DNA of 64,000 nucleotides from Paramarasmius palmivorus (lineage: Eukaryota; Basidiomycota; Agaricomycetes; Agaricales; Marasmiaceae), in contig JAYKXP010000097.1 of NCBI GenBank assembly GCA_037176845.1, positions 1 to 64,000 on the forward strand. Direction: 5' to 3'. Positions 23,810-36,614 of this stretch are shown here, in pieces. A program made the position numbers and the translations under genes. Under the pieces are notes generated by a model that saw only the letters and a program-made list of their open reading frames with translations, was not told where the DNA came from and did not search any database. The first letter of the stretch is position 1; each line of letters starts with the position of its first letter.

Positions 23810-25300
23810 CTATAGGTGGCAGAAAGAGGTCTCATTCTGACACCAATACTGCACATCCTACAGCTGGTGAGCCTATCAACCAGGCTGCTTCAGCTAAGCC
23901 AGCAAAGAAGAGCAAGAGCAAAGTCTCAATGCCAGCATCAACAAGAAATGACAATACATCAGCACCTAAGCCAGCAAAGAAGAGCAAGAGAAACAGGCTG
24001 TGTTAACTGTTGCTCATGCTGCCCCCATGGCTATGACTACAACTACAACTACAACTATGGCTACAACTACGACCATGACCACAAACACAAACGATACTGA
24101 GATAGAAAAACAAGGTTCCAGAAGGCTATTTGTTGATAAAGAGTGCAAGCTGCTCAAAGACACCATCCCTTGGTACAAGCTACATCAATGTGGCTTTGCT
24201 GCTGCTCTGGCTCACAAGCTTGTCACCAACTTTCCCTACTTCCATGCCACACATGTCTCCAAAGAACGAGGGGACCCCAATCCCAGATTACGCCTTCTTT
24301 CAGACCACATCACAATCCAAGAAGGCCCAAGAGGCATCATCAAATTACAGTCTGGCAAGAAGGATGAACCATTGTCATCTCTTCCATATGTCACCCTTCC
24401 AGAGGGTAAACTTCTTCCAAAGGTAATTCCTTGCTCGTGATCAAGTTTATGTGGCTATTTTACTTATTACCCCATAGAAAGTCCAGATGTGGTTTTATAA
24501 CCACTATGATAATGTCAACAAGGCAACACTGTCTGGTTGGGAGCCTTATTTGAAGACACTTTCTCATAGGTTTAAGAAGCCATCCTGAAGAGTAGTGTTT
24601 AAACATTATATGAGCCATAAAGATCATGAGATGCATTGTGAAGACACATTTCAAAAGGCATACATGGAAGAAGTCAATCTTCTGAAGGCAAAGTTTAGAG
24701 TCAATGACAGTGTTGTGACAAAGCTTGACAAGATGCCTGCTGTGTTCAACGACAAAGGTGGACTTATTCTGATCAATGAGGACAAGAACGAAGACCCAGA
24801 GTGACAGCAAAAGAGGTTGAAGCCCTATATCAGGACCAATTAGAGCAGTGGGAATCTGCAAAGCCTCTACCAGGCATAGACATGTCAGCATCAGTAATCA
24901 AGCTGTGAGCATTTTCTTTTCCACTCTGCAACGTGTTCTGACAGTGTTCTTATACAGTTGACAGGAGATTTTTTTGACCTCAGGTCAAAAGCTAATCAAT
25001 AATATCACTGCACTCACTGGCTTCAAGATCATCCTCTACTATGATGCACCTGATGATGATGGTCTTGCTTCATTTCCAGTGCATGCATAAGTGAATCCTG
25101 TTCATCAATCCTTGATGATTAATTAACTGTTTTGAAGTATTCACAGTGGCATTGATCAACAGGGTTTGAGTTGGGGGAAGTATGACCCTGATGCTGTGAA
25201 GAAAAGCCTGAAATACTTTAATTTTGTTGAGCATTGTCAAGATAACAGCAAAACATGTGAATTATTTGTCAACCCATTACTTTAACTTTGGTTAACTGAC
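23810..25300 (+). pseudogene. unrecognised multi-exon gene remnant (Lys/Ala-rich N-terminus)
   Basis: I do not recognise the family. The first exon is basic and repetitive (AKPAKKSKSKVSMPAS, then APKPAKKSKRNR). A shifted frame gives a Thr-run (24,040-24,090), then RRLFVDKECKLLKDTIPW and KLVTNFPYFHATHVSKERGD. A plausible intron (from about 24,423, ending ccccatag at 24,477) leads to KVQMWFYNHYDNVNKATLSG, then KHYMSHKDHEMHCEDTFQKA. Past a stop at about 24,804 it continues to INNITALTGFKIILYYDAPD and WGKYDPDAVKKSLKYFNF. VQMWFYNH loosely resembles a homeodomain recognition helix, but nothing else supports that. The stops and frame changes indicate decay. Confidence 0.4.
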
Positions 25301-26096
25301 CGCAACGTTAAGCTTCTGGCACACTAGCACCTCATACACCAGTACCCCACACACTGACACCTCATACACTGATGCCTTCTTGCACATTGACATCCTCTCA
25401 AATGCTACTGACACACATGTCTGCTTCCAGATGAGCTGTTTCAGATGGTATTGTCAACATGCTAAAAGGTGCAACATCTTTAACAAGATGAGTTGCATTG
25501 GATTCCTCAAGCACTTTACTGTCATCTACTCCTGCTCCTCAGTGGAGAATATCCCCACTGCTGTCCAGGCTGATGGGAACACCAGCTTGTAATAGCTGAG
25601 TTGTAGCTCTCACTGGCTCTTGGTCCAGATCCACTACCCTGTCTCCATTAAGGTGCATGACTCCAGCTTTGCCTGACATAGGCAATCCTGCCTCTCTGAA
25701 CATGGGTTTGGATACTGATGCTCCTACAAAGGGTGAAGTGGATTATTTTATGAACAATTCCCCAGTAGACAGCTTATCAACCTCAAGTGCTCTTAAAATT
25801 CAGGGACTCCAGGGACCACCTTTCATAGCAATTCCTGGGGAGGCTGAGAAAGCAGCCATTCCATTAGGAGATTCTATGATATTCTAATCTTGTTCAGGTT
25901 GTTGATCATTATGATCATCATCATTCTAATCATTATCCTGATTTTGGTTGTTATTTATTAGAGGGATTGATGTGGCTGAAGGGGTGATAAAAGCTCTATC
26001 ATTATTTCTGGTTTCAGAACATTTCAGAAAATGCAATTTGTCAAATTTAGCATTTGATCTGATAAATATCCTTTGACATGAACTGATAAGCTTTGG
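25301..26096. other. no gene resolved
   Basis: Contains a short array of cacactgacacctcatacac-like words at 25,318-25,375. Otherwise no supported gene. Confidence 0.3.
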
Positions 26097-26436
26097 ATCC
26101 TGGCTCCTAAAATTACCAAAAATGAATGAGGGATCGCTCACTATGCATAGAACAGGAATATCAATTGCCTCCATGAATCCAATGACAGGAATCCTTATGC
26201 CAGATGCATCAATTCCTGCACAATTACAGAAAACATGTACTATGGATGTAGTATTGCAAGGAGTGATCTGGGGGCTTGGGGAACCTTAAAATCAAATTCA
26301 GGATGAAAAATCAGTTAAGAATTGATGCATCTAGCATAAGGATTCCTGTCATTGGATTCATGGAGGCAATTGATATTCCTGTTCTATGCATAGTGAACGG
26401 TCCCTCATTCATTTTTGGTGATTTTAGGAGCAATCC
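26097..26436. repeat. inverted repeat (foldback) of about 115-bp arms
   Basis: The sequence at about 26,097-26,215 recurs inverted at about 26,319-26,436. Examples are gatgcatcaattc against gaattgatgcatc, and the whole stretch around gaacaggaatatcaattgcc against ggcaattgatattcctgttc. The loop is about 100 bp. The arms differ at several transition-type positions. It could be a small foldback element or two copies of a repeat in head-to-head order. No TSD was identified. Confidence 0.65.
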
Positions 26437-27754
26437 CCATGCTCCAGTACAAAAAAACCCCTAAAAATGCGATTTTTCATGTATTTTTTATGTAGCAACA
26501 TACAGATGTATTCAAAAAATGTCCTCTCATGGTAGGAAAGTGTATTTTGGATGTCTGAATCTGATTCTGAACTCCCCTTGGTGCTGGAATGCTTCCCTGA
26601 GGTGCTATTCATGTGCTACTGCCTGTATTATATAACTGTACAATACATTGGATTAAACAAGGTGTTGCACATACAGGAGTGCTTAGGCAATATATATTCA
26701 TCATCTATACACCCCAAGGTGGGTTATGAACAAGAATTAGCCTATCCCAATCATTCTCTGTGCTATAGTATTACCAATGTCCAAAAAAAGCGAATTTAGC
26801 TGTAATAAATCTGGAAAAATAGGCAGCTCTCTAGGATTGTAAACCCATCAAAGGAACATATATATCATCCATCATCCACAATATCTAAGCCCTAGCTACA
26901 TTAAATCCCATCCTGTAATTTTATTCCCCTAATTTCAGAGATTTTCAGTATTTTTGATATTTAAGCACCATTATCCCACCAATCTATATACTATTTAGTG
27001 TCTCCAGGCTTGTATTTAATGTATCCAGGTCCTCAAACTTACCCCATGTCAATATCTGCCCTATAGCCCAAGATCCAATAGGCCATTTTCCTGAATTACC
27101 ATATTTGGACTGTTTTTTTTTGCATTCCCCTGCTCTCCAATTGCAGGGGCATACTTCTAGGACATATTAGAACACATTCTCTCAAAAATGTGATTTTTAT
27201 AGTCCCCCAGCATGCCCCAATAGCCCCCCAATGCATTGATTGTGGGTGGACAAAAGTGAGGTAAGGGCACCTTCCATTTTGGGAAGCCAAAAGCGGAGCA
27301 GGGAGGCATCAGGAGGCATGCCAGATGATGTCAGGAGGTGTGAGAATATTTTTCCTGTTAAAAAAATTGGGAAGCAAAAAGCAGAGCAGGGAACCATCCC
27401 AGATGTGGCCAGCAGTGTGGGAATAATTTTTCTGTAAAAAAGCGCCCTAGAACACTCTGTTAGGGTTATCTAGACCCTGGGAATCTCTCTCCTGCCATTT
27501 TTGGAACACCAAAAGCAGCCTGTATGTTTGTCCCAAAGATATTTCCTTTTTTGGAAGAAAAAAGTGCAATAATAATCACTTTTTCTATCTGAATAAACCC
27601 CCTGGCTAAACCAGAGACTTACTGGTATCCTTTGTAAAAGCATAGCCAGATGTCTGGATGAACTATCCTGGTCCTTTACAAAAGTCCTACACAGGCGGCT
27701 GACTTGATCCTTCAACGATCTACTTGTGACCCTCAAGTCATAAGTGCTCTGTTG
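26437..27754. other. no gene resolved
   Basis: AT-rich with Cys/Pro-poor short frames. Repeated phrases occur at 27,285-27,320 and 27,365-27,400 (gggaagc-aaaagc-gagcaggga), suggesting an internal tandem duplication of a repeat. Confidence 0.35.
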
Positions 27755-28474
27755 TGACTCTTGCATCCTCACCTTGAGGCCTTCACTTCGGAACATCTGC
27801 TCATCCTGCTCACTGCCCTTAAAATCCCGCATTCTTCTTTTGATGTTACTGCTGCCAGATTTAGGGTTGATGGCAAGGACATCTCCGTCATTGACAAGTC
27901 CTTGGGGAAGATTCTCACAAGTGAGTTATTTATATATCTGATACCCCTACACTACTAACTTCTCTTCCTAGCCTATCAACAGGTGGTTTCCCTTGCGGAG
28001 TCTGCCTATCCTCCTGTCAACTTGGCAAAGTGGTTGGAAGCATGGGTTGGTCCTGAGTATGTGATCAAGGTATTTTTTTTCTTTCCTCTTTAGACCCCCA
28101 TATGACTTATATAGTGTTATATAGGACAAGACCACTTCCAAGAAAGCTCCTGGTTCCCCTATGGCTCAAGACTCGAAGTCCAAGGGACCATCAGGATCCC
28201 CTCTTAAAGCTGTACATTTCTCTTTCCCTGTCATATAAAGTTCTAACTTTTCTTTATTTTTCTCTAGTCGGGTTCCACAGTCAAAACCACTTCTCCTCGT
28301 TTAGTTTTGGATATCCCTCCTTCCACTAGCAACATCAAGGACTCCAAAGTCAAGAAGAAGGTTGCCAGGTCCAAGAGTCCTATGGTCATTGAGAAGGTTG
28401 GTGGCAGCTCCTTGGGAGACACTATCGTGGACAAGTCTCCTCATGAGCAGTCTGCCTTGTTGGACTCAGAGTAG
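27755..28474 (+). CDS. unrecognised four-exon gene, 5' end missing
   Basis: Four exons, ending 27,920, 27,972-28,069, 28,125-28,211 and 28,268-28,474 (TAG), join in a single frame through GT-AG introns (GTGAGT...CCTAG, GTATTT...TATAG, GTACAT...CTCTAG). Counted from 27,761 this gives 183 residues. The product has a helical first part (LEAFTSEHLLILLTALKIPH and YQQVVSLAESAYPPVNLAKW), then LEAWVGPEYVIK, then a basic Ser/Lys/Pro-rich tail (DKTTSKKAPGSP, KDSKVKKKVARSKSP). A stop lies immediately before the first exon, so the true start is in an unseen upstream exon or has been lost. No family recognised. The consistent splicing makes a real gene or recent pseudogene likely. Confidence 0.45.
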
Positions 28475-28996
28475 TGGCCTCTTGGCCCTTTATGTTTTTA
28501 TATTTTCACAGGCTGATATTCTGTGTGCACCCCTTAGTGGGCAAAATAATGTATCCTGTATCATCTCATGCTCCCTTAGTACACACATTCAAGTACTAAG
28601 GTCAAAGCAATATTCTTGTAGTTGTGTCTCTATGACACAAACAAATAAATAATTACTTCTTGGTAAGACTCTAGTGTAAACTAGTAAGCTCGAGTGACTT
28701 TTAACAATTTTAGATTTGAGATCAATAGTCTGAGGGACTTAGTTTAAGAGCTAATATGTCTAGATAGGTTACCACTCAGGCATCTATCTAGCTCATATGA
28801 GGGCTCATATGATCTTCAATCTTCACGCTCGTATCATATATTCATGATTTCAGACTACTAGGACTATTCTAGGTGCACTCAAGTGCGCTAGTAAGGTATC
28901 CTCTCAGTCCTAGTTCTTTTGTAAAGTCTTCATATGCATCCCCTTAGCTCAGCTCGGGGACGGACTTCAAGAAGCAGTACGAGAAAGGGCTTGTAT
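28475..28996. other. no gene; possible body of a tRNA-derived SINE
   Basis: Non-coding. It lies directly 3' (on the minus strand) of the tRNA-like head at 28,997-29,091, so it may be the SINE body. The repeated words ctcatatgagggctcatatg occur at 28,792-28,812. Confidence 0.3.
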
Positions 28997-29091
28997 ACCT
29001 CTGCTGGAAATCGAACCCAGGTCTCCACCTGAATGCTTCATGACAGGAGGAGGAAGTGTCAGTGGTGCTCTATCTTTTGAGCTACAGAGGC
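28997..29091 (-). repeat. tRNA-like sequence (tRNA pseudogene or SINE head)
   Basis: Read on the minus strand, the 5' GCCTCTG pairs with the 3' CAGAGGT as a 7-bp acceptor stem (one G-T). GCTC/GAGC form a D stem, and CTGGG-TTCGATT-TCCAG is a clear T arm with the B-box (GGTTCGATTTCC). CCACT/GGTGG can form the anticodon stem around a long loop or intron. The D loop lacks the conserved GG, and no clean 7-base anticodon loop with T33 is visible, so a working tRNA is doubtful. It abuts the broken end of the Helitron coding. Confidence 0.5.
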
Positions 29092-32000
29092 AGTAACTGT
29101 TACAATTTACTTGTTCAGTTGTTCGAAATGTCTTTTCAAGATATGACTTATCAATAACTGCTATAGTATCAGAAGGCTGGACTGCTTTCCGTTTATTTCT
29201 GTCTTTAATGAAAGTAGCCCTAACTGATGGTGGAATCTTTTGAATATGTGAATCAAGAACTTCCTTTCATTTTGACATTAATACAGTTTTCCAGTGGTCT
29301 CGAGTTAATGTTGGTATTGGAGGTATGCTTACATCCATTCTGTCAGATGTAAGTGTTGTTGAAGGCAATGCCCACTGACAACTTTCTAGTACATCTTTAA
29401 TTTGATGCTTTAATGCTAAGTGTTGTTTATACTGTGGAGTATAGTCATTAATCTTGTAGCTATCAACTTTATGCATCTCATCTTTTCTTAATGGAGCAGA
29501 ATCAACAGTATCATATAAAGTAGTAAGGTCATATAAGATAGCACCATCATCATCATCACTGAGATCATCTAAGATAGGATCCCAGCTGCTATGTATAGCA
29601 TCATTTTTAGCCATCATAGCATGATAATCATCACGAGCATCTAAATATTCATACCGTATCATAAAATTATTCATTAATTCCTCCTGTCTAGCTGTAAAGC
29701 AGTGACTAGAAAATGCTTCAGACCATGATTCATTAGGATCTTTAAGATCTAATTCTGACCTCCAGGGCTTGAATAATGTAAGCATAACACAACAGTAGTA
29801 GTCATAGTTACCTTGGTCTCTTTTAGGTAGATTGGCTCCAAGAAAGTTAACTACTAGTTTATCACTATCTTTCTGAATTTGTACAAGATGAGTATTAGCC
29901 AGTTCATGACCTGACTGAAATCTGTAGCAACCAACAGGTAATAACTCTACTGCAGCTGAACCAGATTCATACTCAGGTTCACTATTAGGTGAGTCTGACT
30001 CTCCATTAGATTCTAATACATGAACCCTTTTGGAAAGACGTTGGGCTTTCTTAGACGTGATCTGATGTGAAATTCGAATCCAATCATATAAAGATACATG
30101 TCTAGATTCATTAGGCCTATATTCGTAATCCATAACAGGTGAAAGGCCAATGATACGATTACCACATTTTAACAAAGCTACATTCTCTTTAACAGCAAGT
30201 GATTTATCTTGACAGCAGTCATTCTGAATCTTGGCAACATATTGTTGCCAATAGAAGGAAATGAAGTGATGGTCAGTATAGTGATCTGGAAACCCTAAGA
30301 GATAACTACATATAAGTGGAGCTCCAAACTCCATCTTAGTACTCAGCAAATTAACAACTTTTGTTAGGAGTTTTCTAGCTTTTTCTTGACTGGTATCTGA
30401 TCCTGTAATGATCTCACTGTTTTTGGTAAATACAGTAAGGATTGCATCAAATACAACATGTGTCTTTAATGATGCTTTTGTAATATAGTCTGTAACATAT
30501 AAAACAACAGATTTAACTGCAGTACCAGATCCTACTACAGATAAAATAAGACAGAGGATAGCAAAATGTATTAAACCAAGCTTCATCTTTGCACATAGTA
30601 ACTGCACCTGTATTTTTATCTATAAAGGTAAATGGATAGAGTGGTCTTGGAAAGCAAGCACGACACTTGCCCCACTTGTTGTCTTTACATCCTTTATAAA
30701 GATGCATTGGCTTTAGTGTTCCATCTTTGTTAACATTTCTATCACATTTATGCCTGTTGTGCTTATTATCTGCAGGTGAGATAGTGATATACCATAAAGG
30801 CGCACCTTTATGAGCTATCAATGACCATACTTCATTTCTCATAAATTTCTTAGTTGTAGTAGAGCCTAAGACTTTACCTGCTATATGATCTAAATCTGAA
30901 AGTGCCATAAAACATGCCTTTTCACCATTGGCCATTCAATTAGCTAAATTCTGAAGAACATTTTGGTCAAGTTTTAACAGTCTATCAGCTACTGTTCCAA
31001 AAGAGTTTTTGTCTGCTAAAAGCCAACCTGCTTGTGTGGCAGCTTTCACCTGTTCATGACTAAATGCAACAATAGGAAAGTTTTCATCAGTCTGGAATCA
31101 CTTATCATAATACATTAATAGATGTTTTTTGTGCAGAGATTCACTCAAATTAGACATGCCAAGCCCACCTAATCCATAGGGAAAGAGCCAAGGAAACATT
31201 TTTGGATACAATGAAGGATTCTTCCATATACTCTCACCATGATCCTTGCGACCTATACCTAATACTTTTCCACTATTGGCAAAATATGCAGTAGCCAATC
31301 CTACTATCTCGTCCTTTGTATGTTCAGCAAGCTGGGGGCCTGTTAAACCATGAACAGTAAACATGCATTGCCCATCAGTAGTACCATCTTCATTATCATT
31401 ATCAAAAAGGGCTTCAGATTCTATAGTTTTATTACTTTCAGCTTCCTTCCACATAACTGCACATGGAGGTGTATCCTCACTATATTAATGAAGGTTTTCT
31501 TCTGAGAGTCTAACATCAGCATAGTCACAATGGTTAAGAATCAGCCAGGTCAGAGCTTCTTTAACAGCATTACAACGCACAAGAAGAAGTGTTCTCTGAA
31601 AGTCCTCAACAGTAGGTTGTGCAGGACCTGTAAACAACACAGCAAGTATCTCATCAATATCATCTTTGGGCAGAGGCAACACCTCATACATTCTGGGTAT
31701 TGGAGCTTCAAATGCCATAGCATTAGCTTTCATTTTCTTGCCACCAGTAGCTATTCAAACAAAGCAAGCAGTATGACGTACTCGTGATACCAGCAACTTT
31801 TCAATATAAGACAAATTCTTCAGCTGCGGTGGTACATCACCTAGCCACAATTTATTTGCCAGTGAAAGCTTGGGGATGTTACCCTTTGTCACAGAAGCTC
31901 TATATGTATCACATATGTAACTACAATCCCTGGCATATACTGGACCAGTAAGCTCAGCAATAGGTTCACTGGAGTGATGACGCTCTTTCCTTGTCACACC

Positions 32001-32903
32001 AGGTACCTCAAGAATTTTAAGTCTGTTTTGAACTTTGCGAAGAAGAGATAATTTTGAGATACTGACAAGCTCACCACATACTCCACATCCCGCTTCAAGT
32101 ATGTGGGTAGAATTAAGCTTCTCACATGCACTCTGTAAGATAGCATTAGTGGTTTCATTATCCAGAGGTGCAGGTGGGAATGGGGTCACTTTAGTCTGAA
32201 AACCAGTTTCAATTTTTCCACATACTCGTAGATCTTTCAATGTGTTTTTGTGTTTATGAGCAGCAGGCACAACTTTTAAAACAGCTACAGCTCTTGGGCA
32301 CAAGTCACATGAATGTTTGCTGAGAAGGACTTCAGTTTCCTTGCTACTGAAAGCAGTGTCATTAGATCCAAAATGTAATTTGGCAGCTTCACGCTGCCAG
32401 GTGATATTCATGTACTGTATAAGGTCTTTCACAGGAATTGAAACTGCTAACCGACCACTCATGTCGCACTGCGTGAGATCTTCAGCCAATACATATGCAA
32501 CAAACTGGAATTTATCTTTGTTTTCCAACTTACAGGCATCTTGCTCAGGCAAGTACTGTTTAACTAAATTCCAAGGGATCAATCTAGGCCTACCGCCTCC
32601 AATATCATGGTATTTTGCTGGGAAGTTATTTGTTATGTTAACAACACTACAATTGACAGACATACACTCATCAGTGTTCTTCGCCGATATAGCTGTAAAT
32701 AACAAAAAGCTAGCTACACCTTTAGTTTAGTGACACCAACCATTAGTAAGCTCCATAAAAGTCCCTTTAAATAAGCCTTCACTAGATAAAGGCTTGTAAA
32801 GCCTATTAAATAACATGTTATGTCCAAGCGGAATAATTCTAGTGGTGAATACAGGAGGACAATACAATCGACCATATAATGCATGAAAATCATGTCCATG
32901 CAT
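29092..32903 (-). pseudogene. Helitron Rep/helicase-like protein, N-terminal half
   Basis: On the minus strand from an ATG at 32,903 one frame carries, in order, a DUF6570-type region (IPKLSLANKLWLGDVPPQL, YIEKLLVSRVRHTACF, ILAVLFTGPAQPTVEDFQRT) and then NPSLYPKMFPWLFPYGLGGL, the entry to the Helitron helicase-like N domain. KKFMRNEVWSLIAHKGAPLW, YITISPAD and, in another frame, GSGTAVKSVVLYVTDYITKA and SYLLGFPDHYTDHHF follow. These match fungal Helitron Rep proteins. In-frame stops lie near 32,732, 31,755, 31,485, 31,098 and 30,938, and a frameshift near 30,540. Homology ends at about 29,115, right before the tRNA-like repeat. The Pif1-type helicase half and the CTRR terminus are absent, so it cannot move by itself. 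Confidence 0.8.
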
Positions 32904-33101
32904 ATGAAACTGATTTAAAACAAGAGCAAGACATTTGCATCATTGCTCAAACACAACTAGCAGCGATACAAGCCAGCAAACGATAGTCATAGTGCATACT
33001 ACATGAATCCATAGAAACTCAATTTGTATAAAATCCACGATCGGATGAGAATACTGGAAGCAAAGCATAGAAGATGATGGATTATTCCGCTCCAGATCCG
33101 A
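32904..33101. other. spacer between Helitron remnant and gypsy A LTR
   Basis: About 200 bases without coding. The last four bases (CCGA, 33,098-33,101) would be the left target duplication of the LTR. Confidence 0.4.
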
Positions 33102-34773
33102 TGATACGCTGATTTTTATAACACTTTAATTTCAAACGCATTATGCACATTTCTTTATTGTTATGCTATAAAAAGGGTTCTGAAGGACTAGTATGAGCCC
33201 TGAATAGCTAGTCATTGTCACTGGTACACGGGACTATGTCTTGCTAGCAGAGAACAGTTATACGGTACACCTCACATTGGGTATCTGGCTGCTGCTATGC
33301 ATATACTAGGGGTCTGCAATTCACAGACACCTACCTGAAACCTGTAGGGGCTAATATAAGGTGGAACTTACCTTGTATAAGGTCACCGTGCTACTAGTTG
33401 GCATACTCAAGGGACATTTACGCTTTTATTACTTCTTCGTGACCTACTATAAGATAGAGAGGGCTTTGGGGGATCACCACGGCTTGATGATCAAGACGGC
33501 TTGATCGGAAATGACCGACGGCCCGGGGGCAGACCTATCAGACTTGATATTCCGAAGTGTTCCTTTGGATCGGACACGGAGGCAAAGCTGTTAAAACGGT
33601 GGCAACGCCTGAAACGCTTAGCATGGAAGCAGATACAGTGGATATACCACTTATAGAAGGGTCCCATATGACTATGGAGACTTATAAAAGATGTGCCAGG
33701 TCTAGATAACAGATGACTGAGCATCATTGGCGTGCGGACTGGTCGGAAACAACTATCATTGGTGGAAAAGCGCCTTGGCGCATAGAAAAGAAAATTTTAA
33801 ACAGGCTAAACGCCAACCCGCAGGCACAGGATTCAACTCCTGAGTCTAAACATAGAAATTCCTATTTACTGGTCACGCTTACACGACTTATATGGACGTT
33901 GTGACACTCTTATTTCCCTCATATGTATATTTCTCCTCGTATCATCTCTGTTCCATCTCTGTTCCTCGTCGTTCCGTCTATTTTCCGACTTATATTACCT
34001 AAAATTCTCGTTTTCACTTCTTGGACAGTATATAAGCTACCCATCATGTAGGAGAGCGGCAGAAGAAGAAGGGAGACGCACTGCCCGCCCATATCTATAG
34101 ATTGTATGTGGCTATCAAACGAATAGACCTCTGATTCAGTTGATCTATTGTTGATCTGTGTATTCAACTTCTACTTCATCAGGACGAGCCCTAGATTTAA
34201 AGTCTAGTTGAGACCTGTATTGCAGACAAGAGCTTGAGTCGAGTTTGATAGAGACCAAGTGTATTGGCTTGTAATCTGTTGCATTTGGCATTGGTTGCAT
34301 TGCATCTTTTATTAGAGATTGAACCTCGTACTAGATCGTCAGTTAAAGACCTTCTAGAAGCTTTTGACTATTTGTGTTGAGAGCTTTGTGACGTAGAGAG
34401 GCCCAGATCGACCATTGGAGAGTCAGTTGGATTCCCGCTTGCACACATGTCGTTGATTCAGTTCTAGTAAGGACAATCCACTCAAGGCAGTATTAGGTCA
34501 CACCCAAGAAAGCTAGTATTAGCCCTTGGCGTTGTTCATATAGCTTGTATAAGCCCAAACCCACACGTTCATACCCTATTAAAAGGTGTATTATAACCTG
34601 CTCTAGTCTACTAGAAGCGTATTATCACTTGAACTATTAGTTTTGTGTGCGATTCTAAGCACGGCAACTCTGATCACGTCGAACCACACTTGCACACACT
34701 GTCCACAGTAGTGCTAGACCTACTATTAGCATCTATTACCTGGTTACTTTTGTACCAGGTTTAGTGGTCATTA
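33102..34773 (+). repeat. LTR of gypsy A (copy 1, 1,672 bp)
   Basis: Starts TGATACGCTGATTTTTATAA and ends gtttagtggtcatta. Boundaries were set by comparison with the copy at 46,066-54,444 and the reversed copy at 38,906-40,566, whose 4-bp duplications fix the ends. Just downstream lies TCTGGAGCCCACCGCGAGG, in the position of a primer-binding site. An extra ttgatgatcaagacgg near 33,487 is a small tandem duplication absent from copy 2. Confidence 0.85.
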
Positions 34774-36614
34774 TCTGGAGCCCACCGCGAGGGGTGGTTC
34801 TAGAATTGTTATAAGACGATCGTTCAAGGAAGTGATATACTTCTACAAGCTTTAGCTTTACTGTTACACCACATCTATACCTTATATAAGTGAACCTTGA
34901 CAAGGTTTACTACTCTGATTTATTGGATAGAAGTTAGACAAGCTACTTTTATCTACTCCACGTTTAGTCATCAAGATTAGGCGAGGTCAAAAGCGTAAAG
35001 CAGAAGAACAGTCTACACCTGAAGTACCTGGATCATTTCCATCAGGGACTTCTAGCTCATCTGCACATACACGCACTGGTTCGAGACCTCTTACTCGTAA
35101 CCAAGCTAGATTAACTGGTAGTACTACTATCAGTACAGATTGTTTTACTAGGAGCGGTGTACCCATCCTAGATCCTTTATTGTCTACGTTGGGTTTTTCC
35201 TTCAGTAGAGCTCCTAGGTTCAGAGATCCTTCACCTGAAGAGTTTGACATTGGATTTAACAATCCAAAAGAGGCTCGAGAGCTTAGTGTACCTATGAATT
35301 CTCCTGTTTCCCCGGATTCATCCGTTGATTTAGACAATATCTTATTTGGTGGAAGTTTACCTGAATGATGAAGTACCTACCCCTAATAAAAGTCGAAATC
35401 CATCTTATAATAGTGATTCTGATGAAGAGTCACCCCCAACAAAACCAAAGTCCACAGATAAAACTGTACGATTTGATGAACCTGTTAATAAAACACACCC
35501 ATTTGATGATGTAGTTCCAATTGAACGTCCACCTCTTCCTAGAGAACAAGCAGTGGAAAGGGGGACATCACATCTCAAAGACAATAGCACAGCACAACCA
35601 AAACCAGACGTTAAGCGTGGTACAGTCATAAAACCCAAGGAATCGAAGGGTAATACTGGCGAACTAAAGTCAGTTAGCCTGGAAGAGTCGCTATTGGGAA
35701 GATACCTAGAAACTGGTGCGCATATACCTCTTGGAGAGCTATTACAAGTGGCTCCTGCAGTTAGGCGACTGTTGGCAAGGAAGTGTAGGTTCAGAAACGT
35801 ACAGAAGAAGACTATTACAAGCTTCTATTCTGAAATACCCCCATCACAAGTGTTCACTTGGTCAACAGAAATCCTGGAAGACCTTAATGCCAGTGATTAC
35901 ATAGTGAACGCAGCAGAACTAAGTTCCCCTGAAGACACCTTTGAAACATTCTTTGATGTACTAGACAAGGAAACAGATGGGATGCCGATTGGTACAATAG
36001 TCCATCGGGATATCATTGATTCATATATCAATGAGGTGGATTCAGAAGGGAAGTGTATCATATTAGTTGCTGCACTGTCTGAAGCCTTATGATGTGTATT
36101 CCCAAAGTTAAATGGTCATCCAGACCTTATAGAAGGGATACTTGACATGGGGTCCATGATCCTGTGCATTGACAAGAAGGAAGCGATTGGAAGAGGCATA
36201 GAATGGGATCCATCCACTGTAATTCATATGCAAAGTGCTAATGGCAATCTTAATCAAACTCTTGGATTGGCCAGAAATGTACTTATGGAACTGGGAGACT
36301 TACAGTTCTGTGCACAATTGCATGTGATAGAGAAAGCACCATATCAACTTCTAATAGGACGTCCGTTTGAGTTGTTAACATGTATGGTTATGGAAGCACA
36401 CAGAGATGGTCATGTAGACATCACTCTTACATGTCCTAATACCGGCCATAAGATTCAGATGGGAACATATCCTAGAGGAATGGGGATACAAGTGGAAAGG
36501 GAGGACAAAGCATCACTTGTACTTAGTGAGCGTCCTGCACCTGAAAAGGACTCAGAACCTTCTAAAAGCTCTCCGGACACTGCGAATTTTCAGGAGACCT
36601 CAATGAACTGTTAG
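34774..36614 (+). pseudogene. gypsy A Gag/protease region
   Basis: The first frame (about 34,970-35,368) is Ser/Thr-rich and basic (RRGQKRKAEEQSTPEVPGSF). A frame change at about 35,340 leads to an acidic, Pro-rich linker and a helical part (LLGRYLETGAHIPLGELLQV, then PAVRRLLARKCRF). No retroviral-type Gag core or zinc knuckle is present, so most of gag is probably deleted. After an in-frame TGA at 36,090 comes the protease-like part, LDMGSMILCIDKKEAIGRGI (the D-T/S-G site is altered to D-M-G) and QLLIGRPFELLTCMVM (the LLIGRP flap-side motif). A further frame change near 36,590 leads into RT. Confidence 0.7.

Noticed and set aside
28997..29091. Functional tRNA gene
   Set aside because: The D loop lacks GG and no standard anticodon loop can be drawn, so it is listed as tRNA-like only.
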